64,000 bases of DNA from Auanema rhodensis. Its lineage: Eukaryota > Nematoda > Chromadorea > Rhabditida > Rhabditidae. The notes under the pieces were generated by a model. The model was not told the origin of the DNA. It saw only the letters and a list, made by a program, of their open reading frames with translations, and searched no databases. Each line of letters begins with the position of its first letter. Position 1 is the stretch's first letter. A program made the translations under genes and the position numbers. The stretch spans positions 14,957,638-15,021,637 of the forward strand of contig OZ059900.1 in the NCBI GenBank assembly GCA_964057225.1, given 5' to 3'. Below, piece after piece: positions 34,704-47,339 of the stretch.

Positions 34704-35069
34704 TTGAATTTGCACTTAGAAACTTTCATTAAGAGTGTGAGTTTGAATTATAGTAGAAAAATGAAACACTGTCTCTAACATATCTTGATTTATGGCCTAC
34801 TTTACTCAAAGAGCTAATGGAAGTTTGGTGTTAGAATGAACAATTGATTAACGCTGACGTTTCAATTTTTTTCATCGTACTTGAGATAGAACATTTAAAT
34901 TAAATGGAAATGTTTAAAAATTTAGAAAAAATCACAAGCTCAAATCACTTTTGAAAAAACAGAAAGTTTAAAACAACTTTTTTTCTAATAATTATCTTTT
35001 TTATCCAACTTTTGTAAAAAAACAAAAATAGCATAACATTCAATAACGATGAATCAGAACAAAAACATT

Positions 35070-35141
35070 CTCCCCGGCCGGGAATTGAACCCGGGTCTCG
35101 CATGTGACAGACGCGGATACTCACCACTATACTACCGAGGA
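35070..35141 (-). tRNA. tRNA-Asp-GTC: tRNA-Asp(GTC), copy 80
   Basis: First class W unit; consensus body. Confidence 0.93.
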
Positions 35142-35507
35142 TTGAATTTGCACTTAGAAACTTTCATTAAGAGTGTGAGTTTGAATTATAGTAGAAAAAT
35201 GAAACACTGTCTCTAACATATCTTGATTTATGGCCTACTTTACTCAAAGAGCTAATTGAAGTTTGGTGTTAGAATGAACAATTGATTAACGCTGACGTTT
35301 CAATTTTTTTCATCGTAATTGAGATAGAACATTTAAATTAAATGGAAATGTTTAAAAATTTAGAAAAAATCACAAGCTCAAATCACTTTTGAAAAAACAG
35401 AAAGTTTAAAACAACCTTTTTTCTAATAATTATCTTTTTTATCCGACTTTTGTAAAAAAACAAAAATAGCATAACATTCAATAACGATGAATCAGAACAA
35501 AAACATT

Positions 35508-35579
35508 CTCCCCGGCCGGGAATTGAACCCGGGTCTCGCATGTGACAGACGCGGATACTCACCACTATACTACCGAGGA
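35508..35579 (-). tRNA. tRNA-Asp-GTC: tRNA-Asp(GTC), copy 81
   Basis: Class F; consensus body. Confidence 0.93.
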
Positions 35580-35945
35580 TTGAATTTGCACTTAGAAACT
35601 TTCATTAAGAGTGTGAGTTTGAATTATAGTAGAAAAATGAAACACTGTCTCTAACATATCTTGATTTATGGCCTACTTTACTCAAAGAGCTAATTGAAGT
35701 TTGGTGTTAAAATGAACAATTGATTAACGCTGACGTTTCAATTTTTTTCATCGTAATTGAGATAGAACATTTAAATTAAATGGAAGTGTTTAAAAATTTA
35801 GAAAAAATCACAAGCTCAAATCACTTTTGAAAAAACAGAAAGTTTAAAACAACCTTTTTTCTAATAATTATCTTTTTTATCCGACTTTTGGAAGTAAACA
35901 AAAATAGCATAACATTCAATAACGATGAATCAGAACAAAAACATT

Positions 35946-36017
35946 CTCCCCGGCCGGGAATTGAACCCGGGTCTCGCATGTGACAGACGCGGATACTCAC
36001 CACTATACTACCGAGGA
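35946..36017 (-). tRNA. tRNA-Asp-GTC: tRNA-Asp(GTC), copy 82
   Basis: First class T unit; consensus body. Confidence 0.93.
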
Positions 36018-36383
36018 TTGAATTTGCACTTAGAAACTTTCATTAAGAGTGTGAGTTTGAATTATAGTAGAAAAATGAAACACTGTCTCTAACATATCTT
36101 GATTTATGGCCTACTTTACTCAAAGAGCTAATGGAAGTTTGGTGTTAGAATGAAGAATTGATTAACGCTGACGTTTCAATTTTTTTCATCGTACTTGAGA
36201 TAGAACATTTAAATTAAATGGAAATGTTTAAAAATTTAGAAAAAATCACAAGCTCAAATCACTTTTGAAAAAACAGAAAGTTTAAAACAACTTTTTTTCT
36301 AATAATTATCTTTTTTATCCGACTTTTGTAAAAAAACAAAAATAGCATAACATTCAATAACGATGAATCAGAACAAAAACATT

Positions 36384-36455
36384 CTCCCCGGCCGGGAATT
36401 GAACCCGGGTCTCGCATGTGACAGACGCGGATACTCACCACTATACTACCGAGGA
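36384..36455 (-). tRNA. tRNA-Asp-GTC: tRNA-Asp(GTC), copy 83
   Basis: Class F with gaagaattg; consensus body. Confidence 0.93.
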
Positions 36456-36821
36456 TTGAATTTGCACTTAGAAACTTTCATTAAGAGTGTGAGTTTGAAT
36501 TATAGTAGAAAAATGAAACACTGTCTCTAACATATCTTGATTTATGGCCTACTTTACTCAAAGAGCTAATGGAAGTTTGGTGTTAGAATGAACAATTGAT
36601 TAACGCTGACGTTTCAATTTTTTTCATCGTACTTGAGATAGAACATTTAAATTAAATGGAAATGTTTAAAAATTTAGAAAAAATCACAAGCTCAAATCAC
36701 TTTTGAAAAAACAGAAAGTTTAAAACAACTTTTTTTCTAATAATTATCTTTTTTATCCAACTTTTGTAAAAAAACAAAAATAGCATAACATTCAATAACG
36801 ATGAATCAGAACAAAAACATT

Positions 36822-36893
36822 CTCCCCGGCCGGGAATTGAACCCGGGTCTCGCATGTGACAGACGCGGATACTCACCACTATACTACCGAGGA
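36822..36893 (-). tRNA. tRNA-Asp-GTC: tRNA-Asp(GTC), copy 84
   Basis: Class W; duplicate of copy 80. Confidence 0.93.
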
Positions 36894-37259
36894 TTGAATT
36901 TGCACTTAGAAACTTTCATTAAGAGTGTGAGTTTGAATTATAGTAGAAAAATGAAACACTGTCTCTAACATATCTTGATTTATGGCCTACTTTACTCAAA
37001 GAGCTAATTGAAGTTTGGTGTTAGAATGAACAATTGATTAACGCTGACGTTTCAATTTTTTTCATCGTAATTGAGATAGAACATTTAAATTAAATGGAAA
37101 TGTTTAAAAATTTAGAAAAAATCACAAGCTCAAATCACTTTTGAAAAAACAGAAAGTTTAAAACAACCTTTTTTCTAATAATTATCTTTTTTATCCGACT
37201 TTTGTAAAAAAACAAAAATAGCATAACATTCAATAACGATGAATCAGAACAAAAACATT

Positions 37260-37331
37260 CTCCCCGGCCGGGAATTGAACCCGGGTCTCGCATGTGACAG
37301 ACGCGGATACTCACCACTATACTACCGAGGA
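37260..37331 (-). tRNA. tRNA-Asp-GTC: tRNA-Asp(GTC), copy 85
   Basis: Class F; duplicate of copy 81. Confidence 0.93.
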
Positions 37332-37697
37332 TTGAATTTGCACTTAGAAACTTTCATTAAGAGTGTGAGTTTGAATTATAGTAGAAAAATGAAACACTGT
37401 CTCTAACATATCTTGATTTATGGCCTACTTTACTCAAAGAGCTAATTGAAGTTTGGTGTTAAAATGAACAATTGATTAACGCTGACGTTTCAATTTTTTT
37501 CATCGTAATTGAGATAGAACATTTAAATTAAATGGAAGTGTTTAAAAATTTAGAAAAAATCACAAGCTCAAATCACTTTTGAAAAAACAGAAAGTTTAAA
37601 ACAACCTTTTTTCTAATAATTATCTTTTTTATCCGACTTTTGGAAGTAAACAAAAATAGCATAACATTCAATAACGATGAATCAGAACAAAAACATT

Positions 37698-37769
37698 CTC
37701 CCCGGCCGGGAATTGAACCCGGGTCTCGCATGTGACAGACGCGGATACTCACCACTATACTACCGAGGA
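37698..37769 (-). tRNA. tRNA-Asp-GTC: tRNA-Asp(GTC), copy 86
   Basis: Class T; duplicate of copy 82. Confidence 0.93.
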
Positions 37770-38135
37770 TTGAATTTGCACTTAGAAACTTTCATTAAGA
37801 GTGTGAGTTTGAATTATAGTAGAAAAATGAAACACTGTCTCTAACATATCTTGATTTATGGCCTACTTTACTCAAAGAGCTAATGGAAGTTTGGTGTTAG
37901 AATGAAGAATTGATTAACGCTGACGTTTCAATTTTTTTCATCGTACTTGAGATAGAACATTTAAATTAAATGGAAATGTTTAAAAATTTAGAAAAAATCA
38001 CAAGCTCAAATCACTTTTGAAAAAACAGAAAGTTTAAAACAACTTTTTTTCTAATAATTATCTTTTTTATCCGACTTTTGTAAAAAAACAAAAATAGCAT
38101 AACATTCAATAACGATGAATCAGAACAAAAACATT

Positions 38136-38207
38136 CTCCCCGGCCGGGAATTGAACCCGGGTCTCGCATGTGACAGACGCGGATACTCACCACTATACTA
38201 CCGAGGA
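38136..38207 (-). tRNA. tRNA-Asp-GTC: tRNA-Asp(GTC), copy 87
   Basis: Class F with gaagaattg; duplicate of copy 83. Confidence 0.93.
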
Positions 38208-38573
38208 TTGAATTTGCACTTAGAAACTTTCATTAAGAGTGTGAGTTTGAATTATAGTAGAAAAATGAAACACTGTCTCTAACATATCTTGATTTATGGC
38301 CTACTTTACTCAAAGAGCTAATTGAAGTTTGGTGTTAGAATGAACAATTGATTAACGCTGACGTTTCAATTTTTTTCATCGTAATTGAGATAGAACATTC
38401 AAATTAAATAGAAATGTTTAAAAATTTAGAAAAAATCACAAGCTCAAATCACTTTTGAAAAAACAGAAAGTTTAAAACAACCTTTTTTCTAATAATTATC
38501 TTTTTTATCCGACTTTTGTAAAAAAACAAAAATAGCATAACATTCAATAACGATGAATCAGAACAAAAACATT

Positions 38574-38645
38574 CTCCCCGGCCGGGAATTGAACCCGGGT
38601 CTCGCATGTGACAGACGCGGATACTCACCACTATACTACCGAGGA
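38574..38645 (-). tRNA. tRNA-Asp-GTC: tRNA-Asp(GTC), copy 88
   Basis: Class F with cattcaaattaaatag; consensus body. Confidence 0.93.
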
Positions 38646-39011
38646 TTGAATTTGCACTTAGAAACTTTCACTAAGAGTGTGAGTTTGAATTATAGTAGAA
38701 AAATGAAACACTGTCTCTAACATATCTTGATTTATGGCCTACTTTACTCAAAGAGCTAATTGAAGTTTGGTGTTAAAATGAACAATTGATTAACGCTGAC
38801 GTTTCAATTTTTTTCATCGTAATTGAGATAGAACATTTAAATTAAATGGAAATGTTTAAAAATTTAGAAAAAATCACAAGCTCAAATCACTTTTGAAAAA
38901 ACAGAAAGTTTAAAACAACCTTTTTTCTAATAATTATCTTTTTAATTCGACTTTTGGAAGAAAACAAAAATAGCATAACATTCAATAACGATGAATCAGA
39001 ACAAAAACATT

Positions 39012-39083
39012 CTCCCCGGCCGGGAATTGAACCCGGGTCTCGCATGTGACAGACGCGGATACTCACCACTATACTACCGAGGA
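39012..39083 (-). tRNA. tRNA-Asp-GTC: tRNA-Asp(GTC), copy 89
   Basis: Class S; consensus body. Confidence 0.93.
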
Positions 39084-39449
39084 TTGAATTTGCACTTAGA
39101 AACTTTCATTAAGAGTGTGAGTTTGAATTATAGTAGAAAAATGAAACACTGTCTCTAACATATCTTGATTTATGGCCTACTTTACTCAAAGAGCTAATTG
39201 AAGTTTGGTGTTAAAATGAACAATTGATTAACGCTGACGTTTCAATTTTTTTCATCGTTATTGAGATAGAACATTTAAATTAAATGGAAGTGTTTAAAAA
39301 TTTAGAAAAAATCACAAGCTCAAATCACTTTTGAAAAAACAGAAAGTTTAAAACAACCTTTTTTCTAATAATTATCTTTTTAATTCGACTTTTGGAAGAA
39401 AACAAAAATAGCATAACATTCAATAACGATGAATCAGAACAAAAACATT

Positions 39450-39521
39450 CTCCCCGGCCGGGAATTGAACCCGGGTCTCGCATGTGACAGACGCGGATAC
39501 TCACCACTATACTACCGAGGA
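39450..39521 (-). tRNA. tRNA-Asp-GTC: tRNA-Asp(GTC), copy 90
   Basis: Class S with private cgttattgag; consensus body. Confidence 0.93.
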
Positions 39522-39887
39522 TTGAATTTGCACTTAGAAACTTTCATTAAGAGTGTGAGTTCGAATTATAGTAGAAAAATGAAACACTGTCTCTAACATA
39601 TCTTGATTTATGGCCTACTTTACTCAAAGAGCTAATTGAAGTTTGGTGTTAAAATGAACAATTGATTAACGCTGACGTTTCAATTTTTTTCATCGTAATT
39701 GAGATAGAACATTTAAATTAAATGGAAGTGTTTAAAAATTTAGAAAAAATCACAAGCTCAAATCACTTTTGAAAAAACAGAAAGTTTAAAACAACCTTTT
39801 TTCTAATAATTATCTTTTTTATCCGACTTTTGTAAAAAAACAAAAATAGCATAACATTCAATAACGATGAATCAGAACAAAAACATT

Positions 39888-39959
39888 CTCCCCGGCCGGG
39901 AATTGAACCCGGGTCTCGCATGTGACAGACGCGGATACTCACCACTATACTACCGAGGA
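39888..39959 (-). tRNA. tRNA-Asp-GTC: tRNA-Asp(GTC), copy 91
   Basis: Class F combined with ggaagtgttt, usually an S-unit marker; consensus body. Confidence 0.93.
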
Positions 39960-40325
39960 TTGAATTTGCACTTAGAAACTTTCATTAAGAGTGTGAGTTT
40001 GAATTATAGTAGAAAAATGAAACACTGTCTCTAACATATCTTGATTTATGGCCTACTTTACTCAAAGAGCTAATTGAAGTTTGGTGTTAAAATGAACAAT
40101 TGATTAACGCTGACGTTTCAATTTTTTTCATCGTAATTGAGATAGAACATTTAAATTAAATGGAAGTGTTTAAAAATTTAGAAAAAATCACAAGCTCAAA
40201 TCACTTTTGAAAAAACAGAAAGTTTAAAACAACCTTTTTTCTAATAATTATCTTTTTAATTCGACTTTTGGAAGAAAACAAAAATAGCATAACATTCAAT
40301 AACGATGAATCAGAACAAAAACATT

Positions 40326-40397
40326 CTCCCCGGCCGGGAATTGAACCCGGGTCTCGCATGTGACAGACGCGGATACTCACCACTATACTACCGAGGA
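40326..40397 (-). tRNA. tRNA-Asp-GTC: tRNA-Asp(GTC), copy 92
   Basis: Class S; consensus body. Confidence 0.93.
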
Positions 40398-40764
40398 TTG
40401 AATTTGCACTTAGAAACTTTCACTAAGAGTGTGAGTTTGAATTATAGTAGAAAAATGAAACACTGTCTCTAACATATCTTGATTTATGGCCTACTTTACT
40501 CAAAGAGCTAATTGAAGTTTGGTGTTAGAATGAACAATTGATTAACGCTGACGTTTCAATTTTTTTCATCGTAATTGAGATAGAACATTTAAATTAAATG
40601 GAAATGTTTAACGACTTAGAAAAAAAACACAAGCTCAAATCACTTTTGAAAAAACAGAAAGTTTAAAACAACTTTTTTTCTAATAATTATCTTTTTTATC
40701 CGACTTTTGTAAAAAAACAAAAATAGCATAACATTCAATAACGATGAATCAGAACAAAAACATT

Positions 40765-40836
40765 CTCCCCGGCCGGGAATTGAACCCGGGTCTCGCATGT
40801 GACAGACGCGGATACTCACCACTATACTACCGAGGA
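40765..40836 (-). tRNA. tRNA-Asp-GTC: tRNA-Asp(GTC), copy 93
   Basis: Class F segment joined to the aacgactt tract (439 bp unit); consensus body. Confidence 0.93.
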
Positions 40837-41203
40837 TTGAATTTGCACTTAGAAACTTTCACTAAGAGTGTGAGTTTGAATTATAGTAGAAAAATGAAAC
40901 ACTGTCTCTAACATATCTTGATTTATGGCCTACTTTACTCAAAGAGCTAATTGAAGTTTGGTGTTAGAATGAACAATTGATTAACGCTGACGTTTCAATT
41001 TTTTTCATCGTAATTGAGATAGAACATTTAAATTAAATGGAAATGTTTAACGACTTAGAAAAAAAACACAAGCTCAAATCACTTTTGAAAAAACAGAAAG
41101 TTTAAAACAACTTTTTTTCTAATAATTATCTTTTTTATCCGACTTTTGTAAAAAAACAAAAATAGCATAACATTCAATAACGATGAATCAGAACAAAAAC
41201 ATT

Positions 41204-41275
41204 CTCCCCGGCCGGGAATTGAACCCGGGTCTCGCATGTGACAGACGCGGATACTCACCACTATACTACCGAGGA
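41204..41275 (-). tRNA. tRNA-Asp-GTC: tRNA-Asp(GTC), copy 94
   Basis: Direct duplicate of the copy 93 unit, 439 bp away. Confidence 0.93.
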
Positions 41276-41641
41276 TTGAATTTGCACTTAGAAACTTTCA
41301 TTAAGAGTGTGAGTTTGAATTATAGTAGAAAAATGAAACACTGTCTCTAACATATCTTGATTTATGGCCTACTTTACTCAAAGAGCTAATTGAAGTTTGG
41401 TGTTAAAATGAACAATTGATTAACGCTGACGTTTCAATTTTTTTCATCGTAATTGAGATAGAACATTTAAATTAAATGGAAGTGTTTAAAAATTTAGAAA
41501 AAATCACAAGCTCAAATCACTTTTGAAAAAACAGAAAGTTTAAAACAACCTTTTTTCTAATAATTATCTTTTTAATTCGACTTTTGGAAGAAAACAAAAA
41601 TAGTATAACATTCAATAACGATGAATCAGAACAAAAACATT

Positions 41642-41713
41642 CTCCCCGGCCGGGAATTGAACCCGGGTCTCGCATGTGACAGACGCGGATACTCACCACT
41701 ATACTACCGAGGA
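41642..41713 (-). tRNA. tRNA-Asp-GTC: tRNA-Asp(GTC), copy 95
   Basis: Class S with aatagtataac; consensus body. Confidence 0.93.
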
Positions 41714-42080
41714 TTGAATTTGCACTTAGAAACTTTCACTAAGAGTGTGAGTTTGAATTATAGTAGAAAAATGAAACACTGTCTCTAACATATCTTGATT
41801 TATGGCCTACTTTACTCAAAGAGCTAATTGAAGTTTGGTGTTAGAATGAACAATTGATTAACGCTGACGTTTCAATTTTTTTCATCGTAATTGAGATAGA
41901 ACATTTAAATTAAATGGAAATGTTTAACGACTTAGAAAAAAAACACAAGCTCAAATCACTTTTGAAAAAACAGAAAGTTTAAAACAACCTTTTTTCTAAT
42001 AATTATCTTTTTTATCCGACTTTTGGAAGTAAACAAAAATAGCATAACATTCAATAACGATGAATCAGAACAAAAACATT

Positions 42081-42152
42081 CTCCCCGGCCGGGAATTGAA
42101 CCCGGGTCTCGCATGTGACAGACGCGGATACTCACCACTATACTACCGAGGA
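42081..42152 (-). tRNA. tRNA-Asp-GTC: tRNA-Asp(GTC), copy 96
   Basis: Class T combined with aacgactt; consensus body. Confidence 0.93.
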
Positions 42153-42518
42153 TTGAATTTGCACTTAGAAACTTTCATTAAGAGTGTGAGTTTGAATTAT
42201 AGTAGAAAAATGAAACACTGTCTCTAACATATCTTGATTTATGGCCTACTTTACTCAAAGAGCTAATGGAAGTTTGGTGTTAGAATGAACAATTGATTAA
42301 CGCTGACGTTTCAATTTTTTTCATCGTACTTGAGATAGAACATTTAAATTAAATGGAAATGTTTAAAAATTTAGAAAAAATCACAAGCTCAAATCACTTT
42401 TGAAAAAACAGAAAGTTTAAAACAACTTTTTTTCTAATAATTATCTTTTTTATCCAACTTTTGTAAAAAAACAAAAATAGCATAACATTCAATAACGATG
42501 AATCAGAACAAAAACATT

Positions 42519-42590
42519 CTCCCCGGCCGGGAATTGAACCCGGGTCTCGCATGTGACAGACGCGGATACTCACCACTATACTACCGAGGA
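42519..42590 (-). tRNA. tRNA-Asp-GTC: tRNA-Asp(GTC), copy 97
   Basis: Class W; consensus body. Confidence 0.93.
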
Positions 42591-42957
42591 TTGAATTTGC
42601 ACTTAGAAACTTTCACTAAGAGTGTGAGTTTGAATTATAGTAGAAAAATGAAACACTGTCTCTAACATATCTTGATTTATGGCCTACTTTACTCAAAGAG
42701 CTAATTGAAGTTTGGTGTTAGAATGAACAATTGATTAACGCTGACGTTTCAATTTTTTTCATCGTAATTGAGATAGAACATTTAAATTAAATGGAAATGT
42801 TTAACGACTTAGAAAAAAAACACAAGCTCAAATCACTTTTGAAAAAACAGAAAGTTTAAAACAACCTTTTTTCTAATAATTATCTTTTTTATCCGACTTT
42901 TGGAAGAAAACAAAAATAGCATAACATTCAATAACGATGAATCAGAACAAAAACATT

Positions 42958-43029
42958 CTCCCCGGCCGGGAATTGAACCCGGGTCTCGCATGTGACAGAC
43001 GCGGATACTCACCACTATACTACCGAGGA
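42958..43029 (-). tRNA. tRNA-Asp-GTC: tRNA-Asp(GTC), copy 98
   Basis: First class H unit; consensus body. Confidence 0.93.
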
Positions 43030-43395
43030 TTGAATTTGCACTTAGAAACTTTCATTAAGAGTGTGAGTTTGAATTATAGTAGAAAAATGAAACACTGTCT
43101 CTAACATATCTTGATTTATGGCCTACTTTACTCAAAGAGCTAATGGAAGTTTGGTGTTAGAATGAACAATTGATTAACGCTGACGTTTCAATTTTTTTCA
43201 TCGTACTTGAGATAGAACATTTAAATTAAATGGAAATGTTTAAAAATTTAGAAAAAATCACAAGCTCAAATCACTTTTGAAAAAACAGAAAGTTTAAAAC
43301 AACTTTTTTTCTAATAATTATCTTTTTTATCCAACTTTTGTAAAAAAACAAAAATAGCATAACATTCAATAACGATGAATCAGAACAAAAACATT

Positions 43396-43467
43396 CTCCC
43401 CGGCCGGGAATTGAACCCGGGTCTCGCATGTGACAGACGCGGATACTCACCACTATACTACCGAGGA
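43396..43467 (-). tRNA. tRNA-Asp-GTC: tRNA-Asp(GTC), copy 99
   Basis: Class W; consensus body. Confidence 0.93.
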
Positions 43468-43834
43468 TTGAATTTGCACTTAGAAACTTTCACTAAGAGT
43501 GTGAGTTTGAATTATAGTAGAAAAATGAAACACTGTCTCTAACATATCTTGATTTATGGCCTACTTTACTCAAAGAGCTAATTGAAGTTTGGTGTTAGAA
43601 TGAACAATTGATTAACGCTGACGTTTCAATTTTTTTCATCGTAATTGAGATAGAACATTTAAATTAAATGGAAATGTTTAACGACTTAGAAAAAAAACAC
43701 AAGCTCAAATCACTTTTGAAAAAACAGAAAGTTTAAAACAACCTTTTTTCTAATAATTATCTTTTTTATCCGACTTTTGGAAGAAAACAAAAATAGCATA
43801 ACATTCAATAACGATGAATCAGAACAAAAACATT

Positions 43835-43906
43835 CTCCCCGGCCGGGAATTGAACCCGGGTCTCGCATGTGACAGACGCGGATACTCACCACTATACTAC
43901 CGAGGA
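43835..43906 (-). tRNA. tRNA-Asp-GTC: tRNA-Asp(GTC), copy 100
   Basis: Class H; consensus body. Confidence 0.93.
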
Positions 43907-44272
43907 TTGAATTTGCACTTAGAAACTTTCATTAAGAGTGTGAGTTTGAATTATAGTAGAAAAATGAAACACTGTCTCTAACATATCTTGATTTATGGCC
44001 TACTTTACTCAAAGAGCTAATGGAAGTTTGGTGTTAGAATGAACAATTGATTAACGCTGACGTTTCAATTTTTTTCATCGTACTTGAGATAGAACATTTA
44101 AATTAAATGGAAATGTTTAAAAATTTAGAAAAAATCACAAGCTCAAATCACTTTTGAAAAAACAGAAAGTTTAAAACAACTTTTTTTCTAATAATTATCT
44201 TTTTTATCCAACTTTTGTAAAAAAACAAAAATAGCATAACATTCAATAACGATGAATCAGAACAAAAACATT

Positions 44273-44344
44273 CTCCCCGGCCGGGAATTGAACCCGGGTC
44301 TCGCATGTGACAGACGCGGATACTCACCACTATACTACCGAGGA
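44273..44344 (-). tRNA. tRNA-Asp-GTC: tRNA-Asp(GTC), copy 101
   Basis: Class W; consensus body. Confidence 0.93.
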
Positions 44345-44710
44345 TTGAATTTGCACTTAGAAACTTTCATTAAGAGTGTGAGTTTGAATTATAGTAGAAA
44401 AATGAAACACTGTCTCTAACATATCTTGATTTATGGCCTACTTTACTCAAAGAGCTAATTGAAGTTTGGTGTTAAAATGAACAATTGATTAACGCTGACG
44501 TTTCAATTTTTTTCATCGTAATTGAGATAGAACATTTAAATTAAATGGAAGTGTTTAAAAATTTAGAAAAAATCACAAGCTCAAATCACTTTTGAAAAAA
44601 CAGAAAGTTTAAAACAACCTTTTTTCTAATAATTATCTTTTTAATTCGACTTTTGGAAGAAAACAAAAATAGCATAACATTCAATAACGATGAATCAGAA
44701 CAAAAACATT

Positions 44711-44782
44711 CTCCCCGGCCGGGAATTGAACCCGGGTCTCGCATGTGACAGACGCGGATACTCACCACTATACTACCGAGGA
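44711..44782 (-). tRNA. tRNA-Asp-GTC: tRNA-Asp(GTC), copy 102
   Basis: Class S; consensus body. Confidence 0.93.
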
Positions 44783-45149
44783 TTGAATTTGCACTTAGAA
44801 ACTTTCACTAAGAGTGTGAGTTTGAATTATAGTAGAAAAATGAAACACTGTCTCTAACATATCTTGATTTATGGCCTACTTTACTCAAAGAGCTAATTGA
44901 AGTTTGGTGTTAGAATGAACAATTGATTAACGCTGACGTTTCAATTTTTTTCATCGTAATTGAGATAGAACATTTAAATTAAATGGAAATGTTTAACGAC
45001 TTAGAAAAAAAACACAAGCTCAAATCACTTTTGAAAAAACAGAAAGTTTAAAACAACCTTTTTTCTAATAATTATCTTTTTTATCCGACTTTTGGAAGAA
45101 AACAAAAATAGCATAACATTCAATAACGATGAATCAGAACAAAAACATT

Positions 45150-45221
45150 CTCCCCGGCCGGGAATTGAACCCGGGTCTCGCATGTGACAGACGCGGATAC
45201 TCACCACTATACTACCGAGGA
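45150..45221 (-). tRNA. tRNA-Asp-GTC: tRNA-Asp(GTC), copy 103
   Basis: Class H; consensus body. Confidence 0.93.
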
Positions 45222-45587
45222 TTGAATTTGCACTTAGAAACTTTCATTAAGAGTGTGAGTTTGAATTATAGTAGAAAAATGAAACACTGTCTCTAACATA
45301 GCTTGATTTATGGCCTACTTTACTCAAAGAGCTAATGGAAGTTTGGTGTTAGAATGAACAATTGATTAACGCTGACGTTTCAATTTTTTTCATCGTACTT
45401 GAGATAGAACATTTAAATTAAATGGAAATGTTTAAAAATTTAGAAAAAATCACAAGCTCAAATCACTTTTGAAAAAACAGAAAGTTTAAAACAACTTTTT
45501 TTCTAATAATTATCTTTTTTATCCGACTTTTGTAAAAAAACAAAAATAGCATAACATTCAATAACGATGAATCAGAACAAAAACATT

Positions 45588-45659
45588 CTCCCCGGCCGGG
45601 AATTGAACCCGGGTCTCGCATGTGACAGACGCGGATACTCACCACTATACTACCGAGGA
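45588..45659 (-). tRNA. tRNA-Asp-GTC: tRNA-Asp(GTC), copy 104
   Basis: Class F with cgtacttgag; consensus body. The upstream spacer has tttctttaag, shared with copies 108, 116 and 124. Confidence 0.93.
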
Positions 45660-46025
45660 TTGAATTTGCACTTAGAAACTTTCTTTAAGAGTGTGAGTTT
45701 GAATTATAGTAGAAAAATGAAACACTGTCTCTAACATATCTTGATTTATGGCCTACTTTACTCAAAGAGCTAATTGAAGTTTGGTGTTAAAATGAACAAT
45801 TGATTAACGCTGACGTTTCAATTTTTTTCATCGTACTTGAGATAGAACATTTAAATTAAATGGAAGTGTTTAAAAATTTAGAAAAAATCACAAGCTCAAA
45901 TCACTTTTGAAAAAACAGAAAGTTTAAAACAACTTTTTTTCTAATAATTATCTTTTTTATCCAACTTTTGTAAAAAAACAAAAATAGCATAACACTCAAT
46001 AACGATGAATCAGAACAAAAACATT

Positions 46026-46097
46026 CTCCCCGGCCGGGAATTGAACCCGGGTCTCGCATGTGACAGACGCGGATACTCACCACTATACTACCGAGGA
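46026..46097 (-). tRNA. tRNA-Asp-GTC: tRNA-Asp(GTC), copy 105
   Basis: Class W combined with ggaagtgttt; consensus body. Confidence 0.93.
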
Positions 46098-46463
46098 TTG
46101 AATTTGCACTTAGAAACTTTCATTAAGAGTGTGAGTTTGAATTATAGTAGAAAAATGAAACACTGTCTCTAACATATCTTGATTTATGGCCTACTTTACT
46201 CAAAGAGCTAATTGAAGTTTGGTGTTAGAATGAACAATTGATTAACGCTGACGTTTCAATTTTTTTCATCGTAATTGAGATAGAACATTTAAATTAAATG
46301 GAAATGTTTAAAAATTTAGAAAAAATCACAAGCTCAAATCACTTTTGAAAAAACAGAAAGTTTAAAACAACCTTTTTTCTAATAATTATCTTTTTTATCC
46401 GACTTTTGTAAAAAAACAAAAATAGCATAACATTCAATAACGATGAATCAGAACAAAAACATT

Positions 46464-46535
46464 CTCCCCGGCCGGGAATTGAACCCGGGTCTCGCATGTG
46501 ACAGACGCGGATACTCACCACTATACTACCGAGGA
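46464..46535 (-). tRNA. tRNA-Asp-GTC: tRNA-Asp(GTC), copy 106
   Basis: Class F; consensus body. Confidence 0.93.
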
Positions 46536-46901
46536 TTGAATTTGCACTTAGAAACTTTCACTAAGAGTGTGAGTTTGAATTATAGTAGAAAAATGAAACA
46601 CTGTCTCTAACATATCTTGATTTATGGCCTACTTTACTCAAAGAGCTAATTGAAGTTTGGTGTTAGAATGAACAATTGATTAACGCTGACGTTTCAATTT
46701 TTTTCATCGTAATTGAGATAGAACATTTAAATTAAATGGAAATGTTTAACGACTTAGAAAAAAAACACAAGCTCAAATCACTTTTGAAAAAACAGAAAGT
46801 TTAAAACAACCTTTTTTCTAATAATTATCTTTTTTATCCGACTTTTGGAAGAAAAAAAAATAGCATAACATTCAATAACGATGAATCAGAACAAAAACAT
46901 T

Positions 46902-46973
46902 CTCCCCGGCCGGGAATTGAACCCGGGTCTCGCATGTGACAGACGCGGATACTCACCACTATACTACCGAGGA
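46902..46973 (-). tRNA. tRNA-Asp-GTC: tRNA-Asp(GTC), copy 107
   Basis: Class H unit that has lost one base where gaagaaaac normally meets aaaaatag (its distance to copy 106 is 438 instead of 439); consensus body. Confidence 0.93.
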
Positions 46974-47339
46974 TTGAATTTGCACTTAGAAACTTTCATT
47001 AAGAGTGTGAGTTTGAATTATAGTAGAAAAATGAAACACTGTCTCTAACATATCTTGATTTATGGCCTACTTTACTCAAAGAGCTAATGGAAGTTTGGTG
47101 TTAGAATGAACAATTGATTAACGCTGACGTTTCAATTTTTTTCATCGTACTTGAGATAGAACATTTAAATTAAATGGAAATGTTTAAAAATTTAGAAAAA
47201 ATCACAAGCTCAAATCACTTTTGAAAAAACAGAAAGTTTAAAACAACTTTTTTTCTAATAATTATCTTTTTTATCCGACTTTTGTAAAAAAACAAAAATA
47301 GCATAACATTCAATAACGATGAATCAGAACAAAAACATT

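Larger units (their letters stand above)
34704..38207. repeat. Higher-order repeat: two 4-unit (1752 bp) blocks
   Basis: Copies 80-83 (34704-36455) and 84-87 (36456-38207) both run W, F, T, F. The last F in each has the rare change gaagaattg. No difference was noticed between the two blocks, so this duplication looks recent. Confidence 0.9.
42153..44344. repeat. Higher-order repeat: alternating W and H units, 877 bp period
   Basis: Copies 97-101 run W, H, W, H, W. The 438 bp W unit and 439 bp H unit together give an 877 bp dimer, repeated two and a half times. Confidence 0.88.

Noticed and set aside
46840-46901. Missing tRNA between 46535 and 47340
   Set aside because: The tRNA is intact at 46902-46973. 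Only a spacer base loss disrupts the reading frame that otherwise marks each unit.
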